From NCBI GenBank assembly GCA_029244805.1, contig JAQWQH010000091.1, positions 1-38,852 of the forward strand: 38,852 nucleotides of DNA. The letters are read 5' to 3'. The notes below the pieces were generated by a model. The model was not told the origin of the DNA. It did not search any database and worked only from the letters and a program-made list of their open reading frames with translations. Shown piece by piece: positions 1 to 6,724 of the stretch. Every line of letters starts with the position of its first letter. Within the stretch, counting starts at the first letter, position 1. This stretch comes from Flavobacteriales bacterium (GTDB taxonomy: Bacteria; Bacteroidota; Bacteroidia; Flavobacteriales_D; Parvicellaceae). A program made the position numbers and the translations under genes.

Positions 1-53
1 CACAATTATGGTCGGCAAGAAGAAAAACGAAGAATTCATTTAAATTTCACTAA
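1..53 (+). CDS. Possible 3' tail of an upstream gene (truncated by window edge)
   Basis: Reading from base 3, an open frame gives 16 residues rich in Arg and Lys and stops at TAA 51-53, four bases before the next gene's ATG. That spacing would fit a gene co-transcribed with the SDR gene. The other two frames are also open for most of this stretch (frame 2 stops at 41-43; frame 1 runs straight into the SDR gene), so the assignment is weak. The fragment is too short to identify. Confidence 0.2.
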   Translation, partial: QLWSARRKTKNSFKFH

Positions 54-57
54 AACA

Positions 58-750
58 ATGAAAAATTATATAGTAATAGGAGGTTCCACAGGAATAGGAG
101 TCGAGCTTGTAAAGCTTCTCGAAGAGGAAGGTTCAAAAGTAATAGCAACCTACAATACCAACTTTATTCCGGACAGAAAAAATGTAAAATATTTAAAATA
201 TGATGTGTTAAATGACGACTTGGAAATTGACGACTTTCCAGAAGAGATTCATGGTTTGGCCTACTGTCCAGGCAGCATAAATTTAAAGCCTTTTCATCGG
301 TTCAGCGAAAAAGATTTTATTGACGATTTCAAATTTCAAGTTTTGGGAGCTACCAACGTAATAAAACAGCTGCTATCCAAGATGAAGAAAAGTGAAAATT
401 CTTCGATTGTCCTTTTTTCTACAATTGCGGTCCAATCGGGTTTTAGTTTTCACTCTCAGGTATCCATGTCGAAGGGAGCCATTGAGGGATTAACTAGATC
501 TTTAGCCGCGGAATTAGCGCCAAAGATAAGGGTTAATTCGATTGCGCCCTCCCTAACAGATACGCCCCTGGCGCTCAAATTGCTAAATACCGCAGAAAAA
601 GTTCAATTCCAATCTGAGAAAAATCCGTTGAAGAAAATTGGAGAGGCAAAAGAAATTGCAGAAGCAGCAGCATTTTTATTAACCCATAAATCCTCTTGGG
701 TAACAGGACAAATTATCCATGTAGATGGTGGGTATTCAACTATAAAGTGA
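58..750 (+). CDS. SDR-family oxidoreductase-like protein lacking the catalytic Tyr
   Basis: A 230-residue short-chain dehydrogenase/reductase fold protein, a normal length for a classical SDR. The N-terminal nucleotide-binding loop GGSTGIG lies at residues 8-14. The active-site Ser is in LFST (Ser121). The end of the fold is normal, with HVDGGYS near the C-terminus. The YxxxK motif is broken: Lys139 is present (SMSKGAIEG), but the Tyr position four residues earlier is Val135. Established SDR chemistry uses that Tyr as the acid/base, so this copy may bind a nucleotide without classical dehydrogenase activity, or use another residue. It starts at ATG 58 after an A/T-rich leader. The flavin reductase fusion starts 26 bases after its stop, so it probably heads a three-gene operon beside the carotenoid locus. 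Substrate unknown. Confidence 0.85.
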   Translation: MKNYIVIGGSTGIGVELVKLLEEEGSKVIATYNTNFIPDRKNVKYLKYDVLNDDLEIDDFPEEIHGLAYCPGSINLKPFHRFSEKDFIDDFKFQVLGATNVIKQLLSKMKKSENSSIVLFSTIAVQSGFSFHSQVSMSKGAIEGLTRSLAAELAPKIRVNSIAPSLTDTPLALKLLNTAEKVQFQSEKNPLKKIGEAKEIAEAAAFLLTHKSSWVTGQIIHVDGGYSTIK

Positions 751-776
751 CAATTAAATTAACCCTAATTACTTTT

Positions 777-1808
777 ATGATATTTAAAAAAAAACAGATT
801 GATTCTTGGGAAAAAGCATACAGATTGAAGTTCGTCAATTCTTTGTCTGGCTATAAAAGTGTGCATCTAATTGGAACAAAAAACGATAACGGTAGTGCCA
901 ACCTAGCGGTTTTTAATTCGATAGTACATATAAGCTCAAACCCTGCTCGTATTGCATTTGTCATGAGGTCCTTATCGGTCCCACGGCACACTTACAATAA
1001 TATTATGGAAACGGGTTTCTACACTATAAACCACGTCCATAAATCATTTTTCAAGCAAGCTCATTACACATCTGCTAAAGTTGAAGCTGATCAATCGGAA
1101 TTTGATGTTTGCAACCTCAATGAAGAATATGTAGAACAGTTTTCTGCTCCCTTCGTTGCGGAAAGTACAATGAAAATGGGAATGAAATTGGTTGAGGATA
1201 TTGAAATCAAAGAGGGTCAATGCAGATTAATTGTTGGTGAAGTGCAATTTGTTGAGGCAAAGGAAGAATACTTGGATGAAGATGGTCAATTGGATTTGGA
1301 GAAAGCAAATGATGTTTGCATAACGGGATTAAATCAATATTCTTCTGTGAAAAAGCTTGAAAACATTCCTTATGCTCGGGTAGGAAAATTACCTAATTTT
1401 TATCAAAAAGAGCGACCGGATAATGTTGTGTTTGATAAAGAAAGCCAGTCCTACAATGCTAATTTGTTGCCCTATGGAACTTCTGTTGGAGCCCCACACA
1501 TCAAGGCAGACAATCTTTCAAGGTGGAAAATCCAAGGAGTTACCAGTTTTAACCACGTTTTAAAAAGTAAAGTAGATAGCATAAAAGAAACGTATCAATC
1601 ACTCTTAGAATCCTATAGAGTGAATGAATTGCTTTACAAATCCAAATTTGAGTTTGAACCTATAGTAGGAGAAATTTATCACTTATATCAAAAAGACAAT
1701 AGAAATGAAAATTTCTTGTCATTGATTCCTCCCAATAGTTGGAAAAGAAAACACTTAGGGTCATTTAAGCTTGACACTGATAAGGTTTGGAACGAATTAA
1801 AAAAGTAG
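777..1808 (+). CDS. Flavin reductase-like domain fused to a DUF2452 domain
   Basis: A 343-residue cytoplasmic two-domain protein. Residues about 20-205 look like an FMN-binding split-barrel flavin reductase: NSLSGYKSVHLIGT, then a stretch with ANLAVFNS and ISSNPARIAF, and later GEVQFVEA. Residues about 212-343 match my memory of DUF2452: PDNVVFD, YNANLLPYGTSVGAP, FEPIVGEIYHLY, FLSLIPPNSWKRKHLGSFKL. The start is ATG 777 (MIFKKKQIDSW); an upstream in-frame start at 696 would overlap the SDR gene and adds an unrelated sequence. The next gene starts one base after the stop. Flavin reductases of this fold reduce or carry FMN/FAD; the role of DUF2452 is unknown. The context (SDR, CarH regulator, carotenoid genes) suggests a light- or flavin-related job, which is inference. 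Domain calls rest on motif recall. Confidence 0.8.
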   Translation: MIFKKKQIDSWEKAYRLKFVNSLSGYKSVHLIGTKNDNGSANLAVFNSIVHISSNPARIAFVMRSLSVPRHTYNNIMETGFYTINHVHKSFFKQAHYTSAKVEADQSEFDVCNLNEEYVEQFSAPFVAESTMKMGMKLVEDIEIKEGQCRLIVGEVQFVEAKEEYLDEDGQLDLEKANDVCITGLNQYSSVKKLENIPYARVGKLPNFYQKERPDNVVFDKESQSYNANLLPYGTSVGAPHIKADNLSRWKIQGVTSFNHVLKSKVDSIKETYQSLLESYRVNELLYKSKFEFEPIVGEIYHLYQKDNRNENFLSLIPPNSWKRKHLGSFKLDTDKVWNELKK

Positions 1809-1809
1809 C

Positions 1810-2178
1810 ATGACAACTTCAAAAAAGCAAATCCGACCAACAATTAACAGCATTATTATGACTGATAATATTAGTGACATGGAACGGTTTCAAAACGAAG
1901 TCCTTCGTCCTATTATCAAGCTTCAGCACGAGTTAATCATTTGCTGCTTTCAGCATTATTTAAAAAAGCACAAAATATCCCTAGATGAATTGGATTTCGC
2001 CAAGAAAACAAAATTGATCCATAATATATTGAAGTCGGATACACAATTAAAAAAAGAGCTAAGAGTTTTAATAATAGGAATGGTTACAATTGAAGAATAC
2101 AAAGAATATTTAAAAATGTACTCTCAATTAAATAAGCGCATAAATAACATGGTTTTGCAAAAACTATATTATCTATAA
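1810..2178 (+). CDS. Small conserved Bacteroidota protein of unknown function
   Basis: A 122-residue, mostly helical, soluble protein with no signal peptide or membrane segment. Its recognisable stretches are RFQNEVLRPIIKLQHELI (about residues 26-43), a Lys-rich middle and MVTIEEYKEYLKMYSQLNKR near the end. I recognise it as a family found in flavobacterial genomes, sometimes labelled 'glyoxalase' in databases. I see none of the metal-binding pattern of the glyoxalase/VOC fold, so I do not use that name. ATG 1810 is one base after the stop of the flavin reductase fusion, so the two are almost certainly co-transcribed and perhaps translationally coupled. Function unknown. Confidence 0.75.
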   Translation: MTTSKKQIRPTINSIIMTDNISDMERFQNEVLRPIIKLQHELIICCFQHYLKKHKISLDELDFAKKTKLIHNILKSDTQLKKELRVLIIGMVTIEEYKEYLKMYSQLNKRINNMVLQKLYYL

Positions 2179-2208
2179 TATCACTTCCCCTTGTGATCAA
2201 TTAAAGTG

Positions 2209-2240
2209 TTTGTTTTGATTCGGTCAATTGTTTACCTTTT
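2209..2240 (+). promoter_or_regulatory. Candidate distal promoter of the merR-crt operon
   Basis: TTTG (2209-2212) is followed after 20 bases by TACCTTTT (2233-2240). This is close to the Bacteroidota consensus TTG-N19-21-TAnnTTTG, with one mismatch in the last base. The -7 part coincides with the first of four repeats in this control region. It would give a long leader (about 170 bases) for the MerR gene. Not tested. Confidence 0.35.
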
Positions 2241-2400
2241 GGAATTATCATAATATTCGTTTTGAGGCAAATTGGCGCCTTTTTTACCTTTGATTATCGC
2301 AGATTTTATAATCTTGTCAAATAATAATATGAGCCAAGAAAGTGAAATTTAATCCGTTAAGCCTTGTATATTACCTTTTGTTAAGTATTTTTACCTTTTG
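2232..2400 (+). repeat. Four direct TTACCTTT(T)G repeats: candidate operator array
   Basis: Copies are at 2232-2241 (TTACCTTTTG), 2284-2292 (one T fewer), 2371-2380 and 2391-2400 (both TTACCTTTTG). The last two start exactly 20 bases apart, about two helical turns, so they lie on one face of the DNA, and the second ends 15 bases before the MerR start codon. CarH-type regulators are known to bind arrays of short direct repeats. It is inference that these are the operators. A caution: TACCTTTG is also a perfect -7 promoter element, so at least two copies may be promoter parts rather than operators. Confidence 0.5.
2260..2292 (+). promoter_or_regulatory. Candidate main promoter of the merR-crt operon
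   Basis: TTTTG (2260-2264), a 20-base spacer, and a perfect -7 element TACCTTTG (2285-2292) match the Bacteroidota sigma-A-type promoter. Transcription would start near 2299 and leave a leader of about 115 bases before the regulator's ATG at 2416. That leader contains two further TTACCTTTTG copies, which would suit a repressor that blocks the polymerase or its clearance. Confidence 0.5.
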
Positions 2401-2415
2401 GTTAAACACAAGTAA

Positions 2416-3297
2416 ATGTCACAATATTCAATTAAGGATTTAGAAAAATTATCAGGCATCAAAGCCCATACTATTAGAATATGGGAAAAAAGATATTCTT
2501 TGTTAACGCCACTAAGAACAGATACTAATATTAGGTATTACGGGGATGAAGAGTTGAAAAAACTAATTAATGTGACATCGCTACTTTGTCTTGGACTTAA
2601 AATATCCAAAATTTCTGAAATGTCTAATGATGAAATAAATCAAAAGCTTGGAGAATTAATTAGTGATATTAAATTTACCGATTCAGTTTCAGAAGTCATA
2701 ACTAATCAGTTGATCTCATCGGCAATAAATTATGATGAATATGCATTTGAAAAAGCATTTTCATCAGCTATTCTGAGACATGGACTTGTTGATACTTACA
2801 TTAATATAGTATACCCATTGCTAGAAAAGGTTGGCATGCTTTGGTTAAAATCGGACTTAATGCCCGCTCAAGAACATTTTCTCAGCAACCTGATTCATCA
2901 AAAAATTCAAAGTGCTATAGACAATGTGCCTCCAGCAAATCCATCCGACGAACCTTGGGTGTTGTTTTTGCCCTATGAAGAAGTCCACGATATCGCGCTT
3001 CTATTATCTTCTTTCATTATCAGAGAGCAAGGAAAGCCCGTTATTTATTTGGGGGCACGAGTTCCAGGGGATAGTCTTTTATCGGTTATTGAGTTATATC
3101 CTAAAGCCAATCTATTGTTTTTTCTCGTGAAAGAATTTGAGCCCAAGGCTATTAATGGCTTGGTTAAAAAAATAAACACTAACTATCCAGAATCAAAAGT
3201 GTTTATTAGTGCAAATCCATTTAGTATGCAGAAAATTGAAGGAGGTATTGATTTTGAAAAAATCAATTCTGTTCAGTGTCTGGTAAAAAAAGTTTAA
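2416..3297 (+). CDS. CarH/LitR-type MerR-family regulator with cobalamin-binding domain
   Basis: This 293-residue protein has three parts. Residues 1-75 are a MerR winged helix-turn-helix: YSIKDLEKLSG, then AHTIRIWEKRY, then RYYGDEEL. Residues about 85-170 are the helical cobalamin-cap domain. Residues about 178-293 are a Rossmann-like B12-binding domain. The CarH photoreceptor signature is intact: Trp143, nine residues, then Glu153-His154 (W-x9-EH). The lower-ligand His is at 191 in EVHDIA, where the usual final Gly of the DxHxxG-type motif is Ala. In Thermus and Myxococcus such proteins bind adenosylcobalamin, repress carotenoid genes in the dark and release DNA when light breaks the Co-C bond. 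The same job is likely here: the gene leads the crt operon and lies 45 bases before crtI. Confidence 0.92.
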   Translation: MSQYSIKDLEKLSGIKAHTIRIWEKRYSLLTPLRTDTNIRYYGDEELKKLINVTSLLCLGLKISKISEMSNDEINQKLGELISDIKFTDSVSEVITNQLISSAINYDEYAFEKAFSSAILRHGLVDTYINIVYPLLEKVGMLWLKSDLMPAQEHFLSNLIHQKIQSAIDNVPPANPSDEPWVLFLPYEEVHDIALLLSSFIIREQGKPVIYLGARVPGDSLLSVIELYPKANLLFFLVKEFEPKAINGLVKKINTNYPESKVFISANPFSMQKIEGGIDFEKINSVQCLVKKV

Positions 3298-3306
3298 CAT
3301 ATTTTA

Positions 3307-3334
3307 TTGTTGTATTATTTTTTGTTTAACTTTA
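3307..3334 (+). promoter_or_regulatory. Possible internal promoter before crtI
   Basis: TTG (3307-3309), 17 bases, then TAACTTTA (3327-3334), which is one base off the TAnnTTTG -7 consensus. It lies in the 45-base gap between the MerR gene and crtI and would start transcription a few bases before ATG 3343. It would let crtI-crtB-orf-crtZ be expressed separately from the regulator. Weak evidence. Confidence 0.3.
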
Positions 3335-3342
3335 CATCCGGT

Positions 3343-4836
3343 ATGTTAAACAATAATAAGATTGGTGTAATAGGTTCTGGCGTGTCAGGTCTCTGCTCTG
3401 CTATCGAATTAGCGGACAAGGGAATGGATGTACACGTATTCGAAAAAAACAAGGAGATTGGGGGTCGAGCTCGTAAATTCATCGCTGATGGTTTTACATT
3501 TGACATGGGCCCAAGTTGGTATTGGATGCCAGATGTTTTTGAAAACTTCTTTAAAAGGTTTCAAAAGAATTTATACGACTATGTTGACTTGGTAAAGTTA
3601 AATCCAGGATTTCAAATTATTTACAATAATGAAACGATTCAAATTCCGGAAAAATTTGAAGACCTTGTTCTTTTATTCGAGGAAATAGAAAAAGGAGCCG
3701 GTGATAAGTTGATAGCTTTTATTAAGGAGGCTGAAACAAAATATATTATAAGCATGAAAGATTTGGTGTTCAATCCAAGCCTTTCAATTAAAGAATTTAT
3801 ACGTGCAGATGTCATAAAGGCTGCGTTTAAACTTCAATTGTTCTCTTCTTTTAAAACGCACGTAAACAAATATTTTAAGCATCCTAAATTACTCTCCATA
3901 ATGGAGTTTCCTATTTTGTTTTTAGGTGCGCAGCCCAAAGACACCCCTGCTCTTTACAGTTTGATGAATTATTCTGGATTGAAGCAAGGGACTTTTTATC
4001 CTATGGGTGGTTTTTCAAAGGTAATAGATGCCTTTTATTCTTTGGCAATAGAGAAAGGAGTGACTTTTCATTTGGATACTACTGTAACTAATTTGCATTT
4101 AACAGGAAATAACATAGGGTATATTGAAACTTCTAACGGAAAATTTGACGTGGATAAAGTTCTCTCTTCTGCGGATTACAATCATACCGAACAATCACTT
4201 CTTCCAACAGAAAAAAGAACATACAGCGAAAAGTATTGGAAATCAAGAACATTTGCTCCCTCAAGCCTAATATTTTATTTAGGGATAAATAAAAAAATCC
4301 AAAACCTAGAACATCACAATTTGTTTTTTGACGAAGATATCCAAAAACATGCCGCAGAGATTTATGAAGATCCGAAATGGCCAACCAAGCCACTTTTCTA
4401 TGTTTGTTGCCCTTCAAAGACCGATGAAAGCACAGCTCCGGCTAACATGGAAAATATTTTCATTTTAATGCCAATTGCCACAGACTTGACAGATACAGAA
4501 GAAATACGAGAAAAGTATTTTCAGATTATTCTCAATCGCATTGAAAAATATGTGGGGGAAGATGTTTCTAAGGCAATAGTTTACAAAAGGAGTTATTGTG
4601 TTGCTGATTTCAAATCAGACTATAATGCATACAAAGGAAACGCCTATGGGCTTGCTAATACATTGAAACAAACCGCTTTCCTAAACCCGAAGATTAAAAG
4701 CAAAAAAGTGGAAAATTTGTATTATACAGGTCAATTAACAGTCCCTGGCCCTGGTGTTCCCCCTACTATTATTTCGGGCCAACTAGTAGCTAACCAATTA
4801 ATTAAAGACATTAAAGAACATGAAGCAGTTATTTGA
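3343..4836 (+). CDS. crtI: Phytoene desaturase CrtI
   Basis: A 497-residue FAD-dependent desaturase that turns phytoene into lycopene in stepwise desaturations at the membrane. The N-terminal FAD-binding loop is GSGVSG (residues 11-16), followed by VFEKNKEIGGRA. MGPSWYWMP is the family's substrate-side motif. The C-terminus has YYTGQLTVPGPGVPPTIISG, the classical CrtI end signature. Length is normal. I chose ATG 3343 (MLNNNKIGVIG); an in-frame TTG at 3307 would add 12 hydrophobic residues before the Rossmann strand. crtB begins inside its last 17 bases. The CrtI paralogue at 8496-9998 differs in its C-terminal motif, supporting CrtI here and CrtD there. Confidence 0.95.
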   Translation: MLNNNKIGVIGSGVSGLCSAIELADKGMDVHVFEKNKEIGGRARKFIADGFTFDMGPSWYWMPDVFENFFKRFQKNLYDYVDLVKLNPGFQIIYNNETIQIPEKFEDLVLLFEEIEKGAGDKLIAFIKEAETKYIISMKDLVFNPSLSIKEFIRADVIKAAFKLQLFSSFKTHVNKYFKHPKLLSIMEFPILFLGAQPKDTPALYSLMNYSGLKQGTFYPMGGFSKVIDAFYSLAIEKGVTFHLDTTVTNLHLTGNNIGYIETSNGKFDVDKVLSSADYNHTEQSLLPTEKRTYSEKYWKSRTFAPSSLIFYLGINKKIQNLEHHNLFFDEDIQKHAAEIYEDPKWPTKPLFYVCCPSKTDESTAPANMENIFILMPIATDLTDTEEIREKYFQIILNRIEKYVGEDVSKAIVYKRSYCVADFKSDYNAYKGNAYGLANTLKQTAFLNPKIKSKKVENLYYTGQLTVPGPGVPPTIISGQLVANQLIKDIKEHEAVI

Positions 4837-5656
4837 TCAAATTTCAGTAAAAACTAGTAAACTTGTTACGAATACATACAGTACGAGTTTTTCTTTAGGG
4901 ATTAAATTTTTGGATAAATCAATTCGAACACCCATTTATAATATTTACGGATTCGTTCGTTTTGCGGATGAAATCGTCGATAGTTTTCATGGATATGACA
5001 AAGCAAATTTATTACAAAAATTTCGCCTTGATACTATTGAAGCGATTGATCAAGGTATCAGCCTTAACCCTATTTTAAACTCTTTCCAAGAGACAGTTAA
5101 TCAATATGATATTGAATGGGATTTGATCGAAACATTTTTAGAGAGCATGAAAATGGACTTGAATCCAGAAGTTTCAAACCAAGCTTACTACGAAAAATAT
5201 ATATTGGGCTCCGCTGAAGTTGTAGGGTTAATGTGTCTTCATGTTTTTACAGAAGGAGATAAAGACTTGTATGAAAAGCTAAAGCCTTCGGCTCAAAAGC
5301 TGGGCGCAGCATTTCAAAAAGTAAATTTTTTACGAGATGCTCAAATGGATTTTATAGATTTAGGGAGGACTTATTTTCCAAATGTAGACTTTAACAATTT
5401 TTCTGATTCAGATAAGATCGAAATCGAAAAAGATATTGAAAAAGATTTCAGAGAAGCTTTGTTTGGAATAAAACAATTGCCAGCTTCGTCAAGAGGTGGA
5501 GTATATTTAGCGTACTATTATTATCTAAGACTTTTTAGAAAGATTAAAGGAGTTTCATCTGAGCATATTATAGCTGAAAGAATTCGAATTCCAAACGGTC
5601 AAAAATTTATCTTAATGTTACAATCTTTTGCAAAACATCAAACTAATTTACTATGA
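4820..5656 (+). CDS. crtB: Phytoene synthase CrtB
   Basis: A 278-residue squalene/phytoene synthase-family enzyme that condenses two geranylgeranyl diphosphates into phytoene. The first Asp-rich motif is DEIVD at residues 50-54. The second is NFLRDAQMDFIDLGRTYFP (residues 169-187), with Asp173 and Asp177 as Mg-diphosphate ligands and the GRxYFP tail. Upstream, NTYSTSFSLG is the usual N-terminal pattern. The gene overlaps the end of crtI by 17 bases, and the following gene starts at an ATGA overlap, so translation is probably coupled. The GGPP synthase that would feed it is not in the window. Confidence 0.95.
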   Translation: MKQLFDQISVKTSKLVTNTYSTSFSLGIKFLDKSIRTPIYNIYGFVRFADEIVDSFHGYDKANLLQKFRLDTIEAIDQGISLNPILNSFQETVNQYDIEWDLIETFLESMKMDLNPEVSNQAYYEKYILGSAEVVGLMCLHVFTEGDKDLYEKLKPSAQKLGAAFQKVNFLRDAQMDFIDLGRTYFPNVDFNNFSDSDKIEIEKDIEKDFREALFGIKQLPASSRGGVYLAYYYYLRLFRKIKGVSSEHIIAERIRIPNGQKFILMLQSFAKHQTNLL

Positions 5657-6165
5657 AGATTTTACTCTGCTTGATGGTTTTTATCACATCTGCTGGCCCG
5701 GCGTTTCCTGAAGGAGATGATTTATTGAAGGTCCGAAAATATTATTATCTTGCAATCGACAGCGAAGAGAAGTTTAAGGAGTTTGAAAACATTTTAGTTA
5801 ATTTTAATAACCCCGATAACACTATTTTAGGATACGTCGGTATGTCGTTTATGTTGAAAGCTAAATATGCCTGGCTTCCAAACTATAAAATGGATTATTT
5901 TACAAAAGGAAAGAATTTCTTGGAATCAGCTATATCAAACGATCCAAATAATGTAGAACTCAAATTCATGCGATTTTGTGTTCAAAATGATACCCCCAGC
6001 TTTCTATCCTACAAAAAGAATTTAGAAAGTGACAAACGGCATTTACTGAAGGCTATTCCAACTATTCGAGATAATGACCTTAAGGAAAAGATCATAAGCT
6101 ACATGTTAGAAAAGGAAATTAAACTAACGGAAGCAGAACTCAATCGGTTAAAAAACAGCAAATGA
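5653..6165 (+). CDS. Exported protein of unknown function inside the carotenoid operon
   Basis: A 170-residue protein with a short N-terminal signal peptide (MKILLCLMVFITSAGPAFP; likely cleavage around residue 17-20) and no other membrane segment. The mature part is helical and TPR-like: a Lys/Tyr-rich segment, then GKNFLESAISNDPNNVELKFMR (residues about 91-112) resembling a TPR helix pair with its DPNN turn, then a charged C-terminus. It overlaps crtB by 4 bases (ATGA) and crtZ by 4 bases (ATGA), so it is an integral part of the operon. I recall a protein of similar size in this place in other flavobacterial crt operons, but no assigned function. It may act in the periplasm, for instance in placing or carrying carotenoid, which is speculation. 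Confidence 0.8.
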   Translation: MKILLCLMVFITSAGPAFPEGDDLLKVRKYYYLAIDSEEKFKEFENILVNFNNPDNTILGYVGMSFMLKAKYAWLPNYKMDYFTKGKNFLESAISNDPNNVELKFMRFCVQNDTPSFLSYKKNLESDKRHLLKAIPTIRDNDLKEKIISYMLEKEIKLTEAELNRLKNSK

Positions 6166-6626
6166 ATTACGCTTTTGGAATAATAGTAACATTATTCGTT
6201 TTTCTTTTTATGGAACTGGTTGCTTGGTTCACACATAAATATGTAATGCATGGTTTTTTGTGGAAGTTACATAAAGACCACCATGACCATTCAAACAAAA
6301 CACCGTTTGAGAAAAATGATTACTTTTTTTTAATTTTTGCAATTCCGGGATTTTTAAATATTTTTTTTGGGTTAAATGACATTACTGCTCCCTATTTTTG
6401 GATAGGATTGGGCATTACCTTTTATGGTGCCGCCTATTTTTTTATACATGACTTATTTATACACCAGCGAATTAAAGTGTTGAGAAATACAACTAATCCG
6501 TATTTACTCAATTTAAGGCGCGCGCATAAAGTACATCATAAGAGTTTAGCAAAATCAGGAGGCGAATCTTTCGGTATGCTTTTATTAATAAAATACAAAA
6601 GCAGGAAAGTTTTAAAAAAACACTAA
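6162..6626 (+). CDS. crtZ: Beta-carotene 3-hydroxylase CrtZ
   Basis: A 154-residue membrane di-iron hydroxylase of the fatty acid hydroxylase superfamily. It adds 3-hydroxyl groups to beta-ionone rings. The His clusters are complete: His25-x4-His30, His37-x2-His40-His41, His96-x4-His101 and His122-x2-His125-His126. Hydrophobic segments lie at residues 3-23, 54-72 and 76-95. It overlaps the preceding gene by 4 bases and is the last gene of the merR-crtI-crtB operon. It converges with crtY across a 98-base gap that shows no convincing terminator. Confidence 0.93.
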   Translation: MNYAFGIIVTLFVFLFMELVAWFTHKYVMHGFLWKLHKDHHDHSNKTPFEKNDYFFLIFAIPGFLNIFFGLNDITAPYFWIGLGITFYGAAYFFIHDLFIHQRIKVLRNTTNPYLLNLRRAHKVHHKSLAKSGGESFGMLLLIKYKSRKVLKKH

Positions 6627-6724
6627 AAATAGGCTCTAAATGTATCCTTATGGTAGATGCCAATGCAGTAATCAGCGTAGTTTTTTAAATCCTAGTTGAG
6701 TGGGATTACATTTCTAAAATTTTG

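Noticed and set aside
1810-2178. Naming the small protein a glyoxalase
   Set aside because: No metal-ligand pattern or beta-alpha-beta-beta-beta layout of the VOC fold can be seen.
3307-3342. TTG-started N-terminal extension of CrtI
   Set aside because: It would add hydrophobic residues before the FAD-binding strand; ATG 3343 gives the usual CrtI start.
6627-6724. AATCC/GGATT stem between crtZ and crtY as a bidirectional terminator
   Set aside because: A 5-bp stem with a 10-base loop and no good T-run on either strand.
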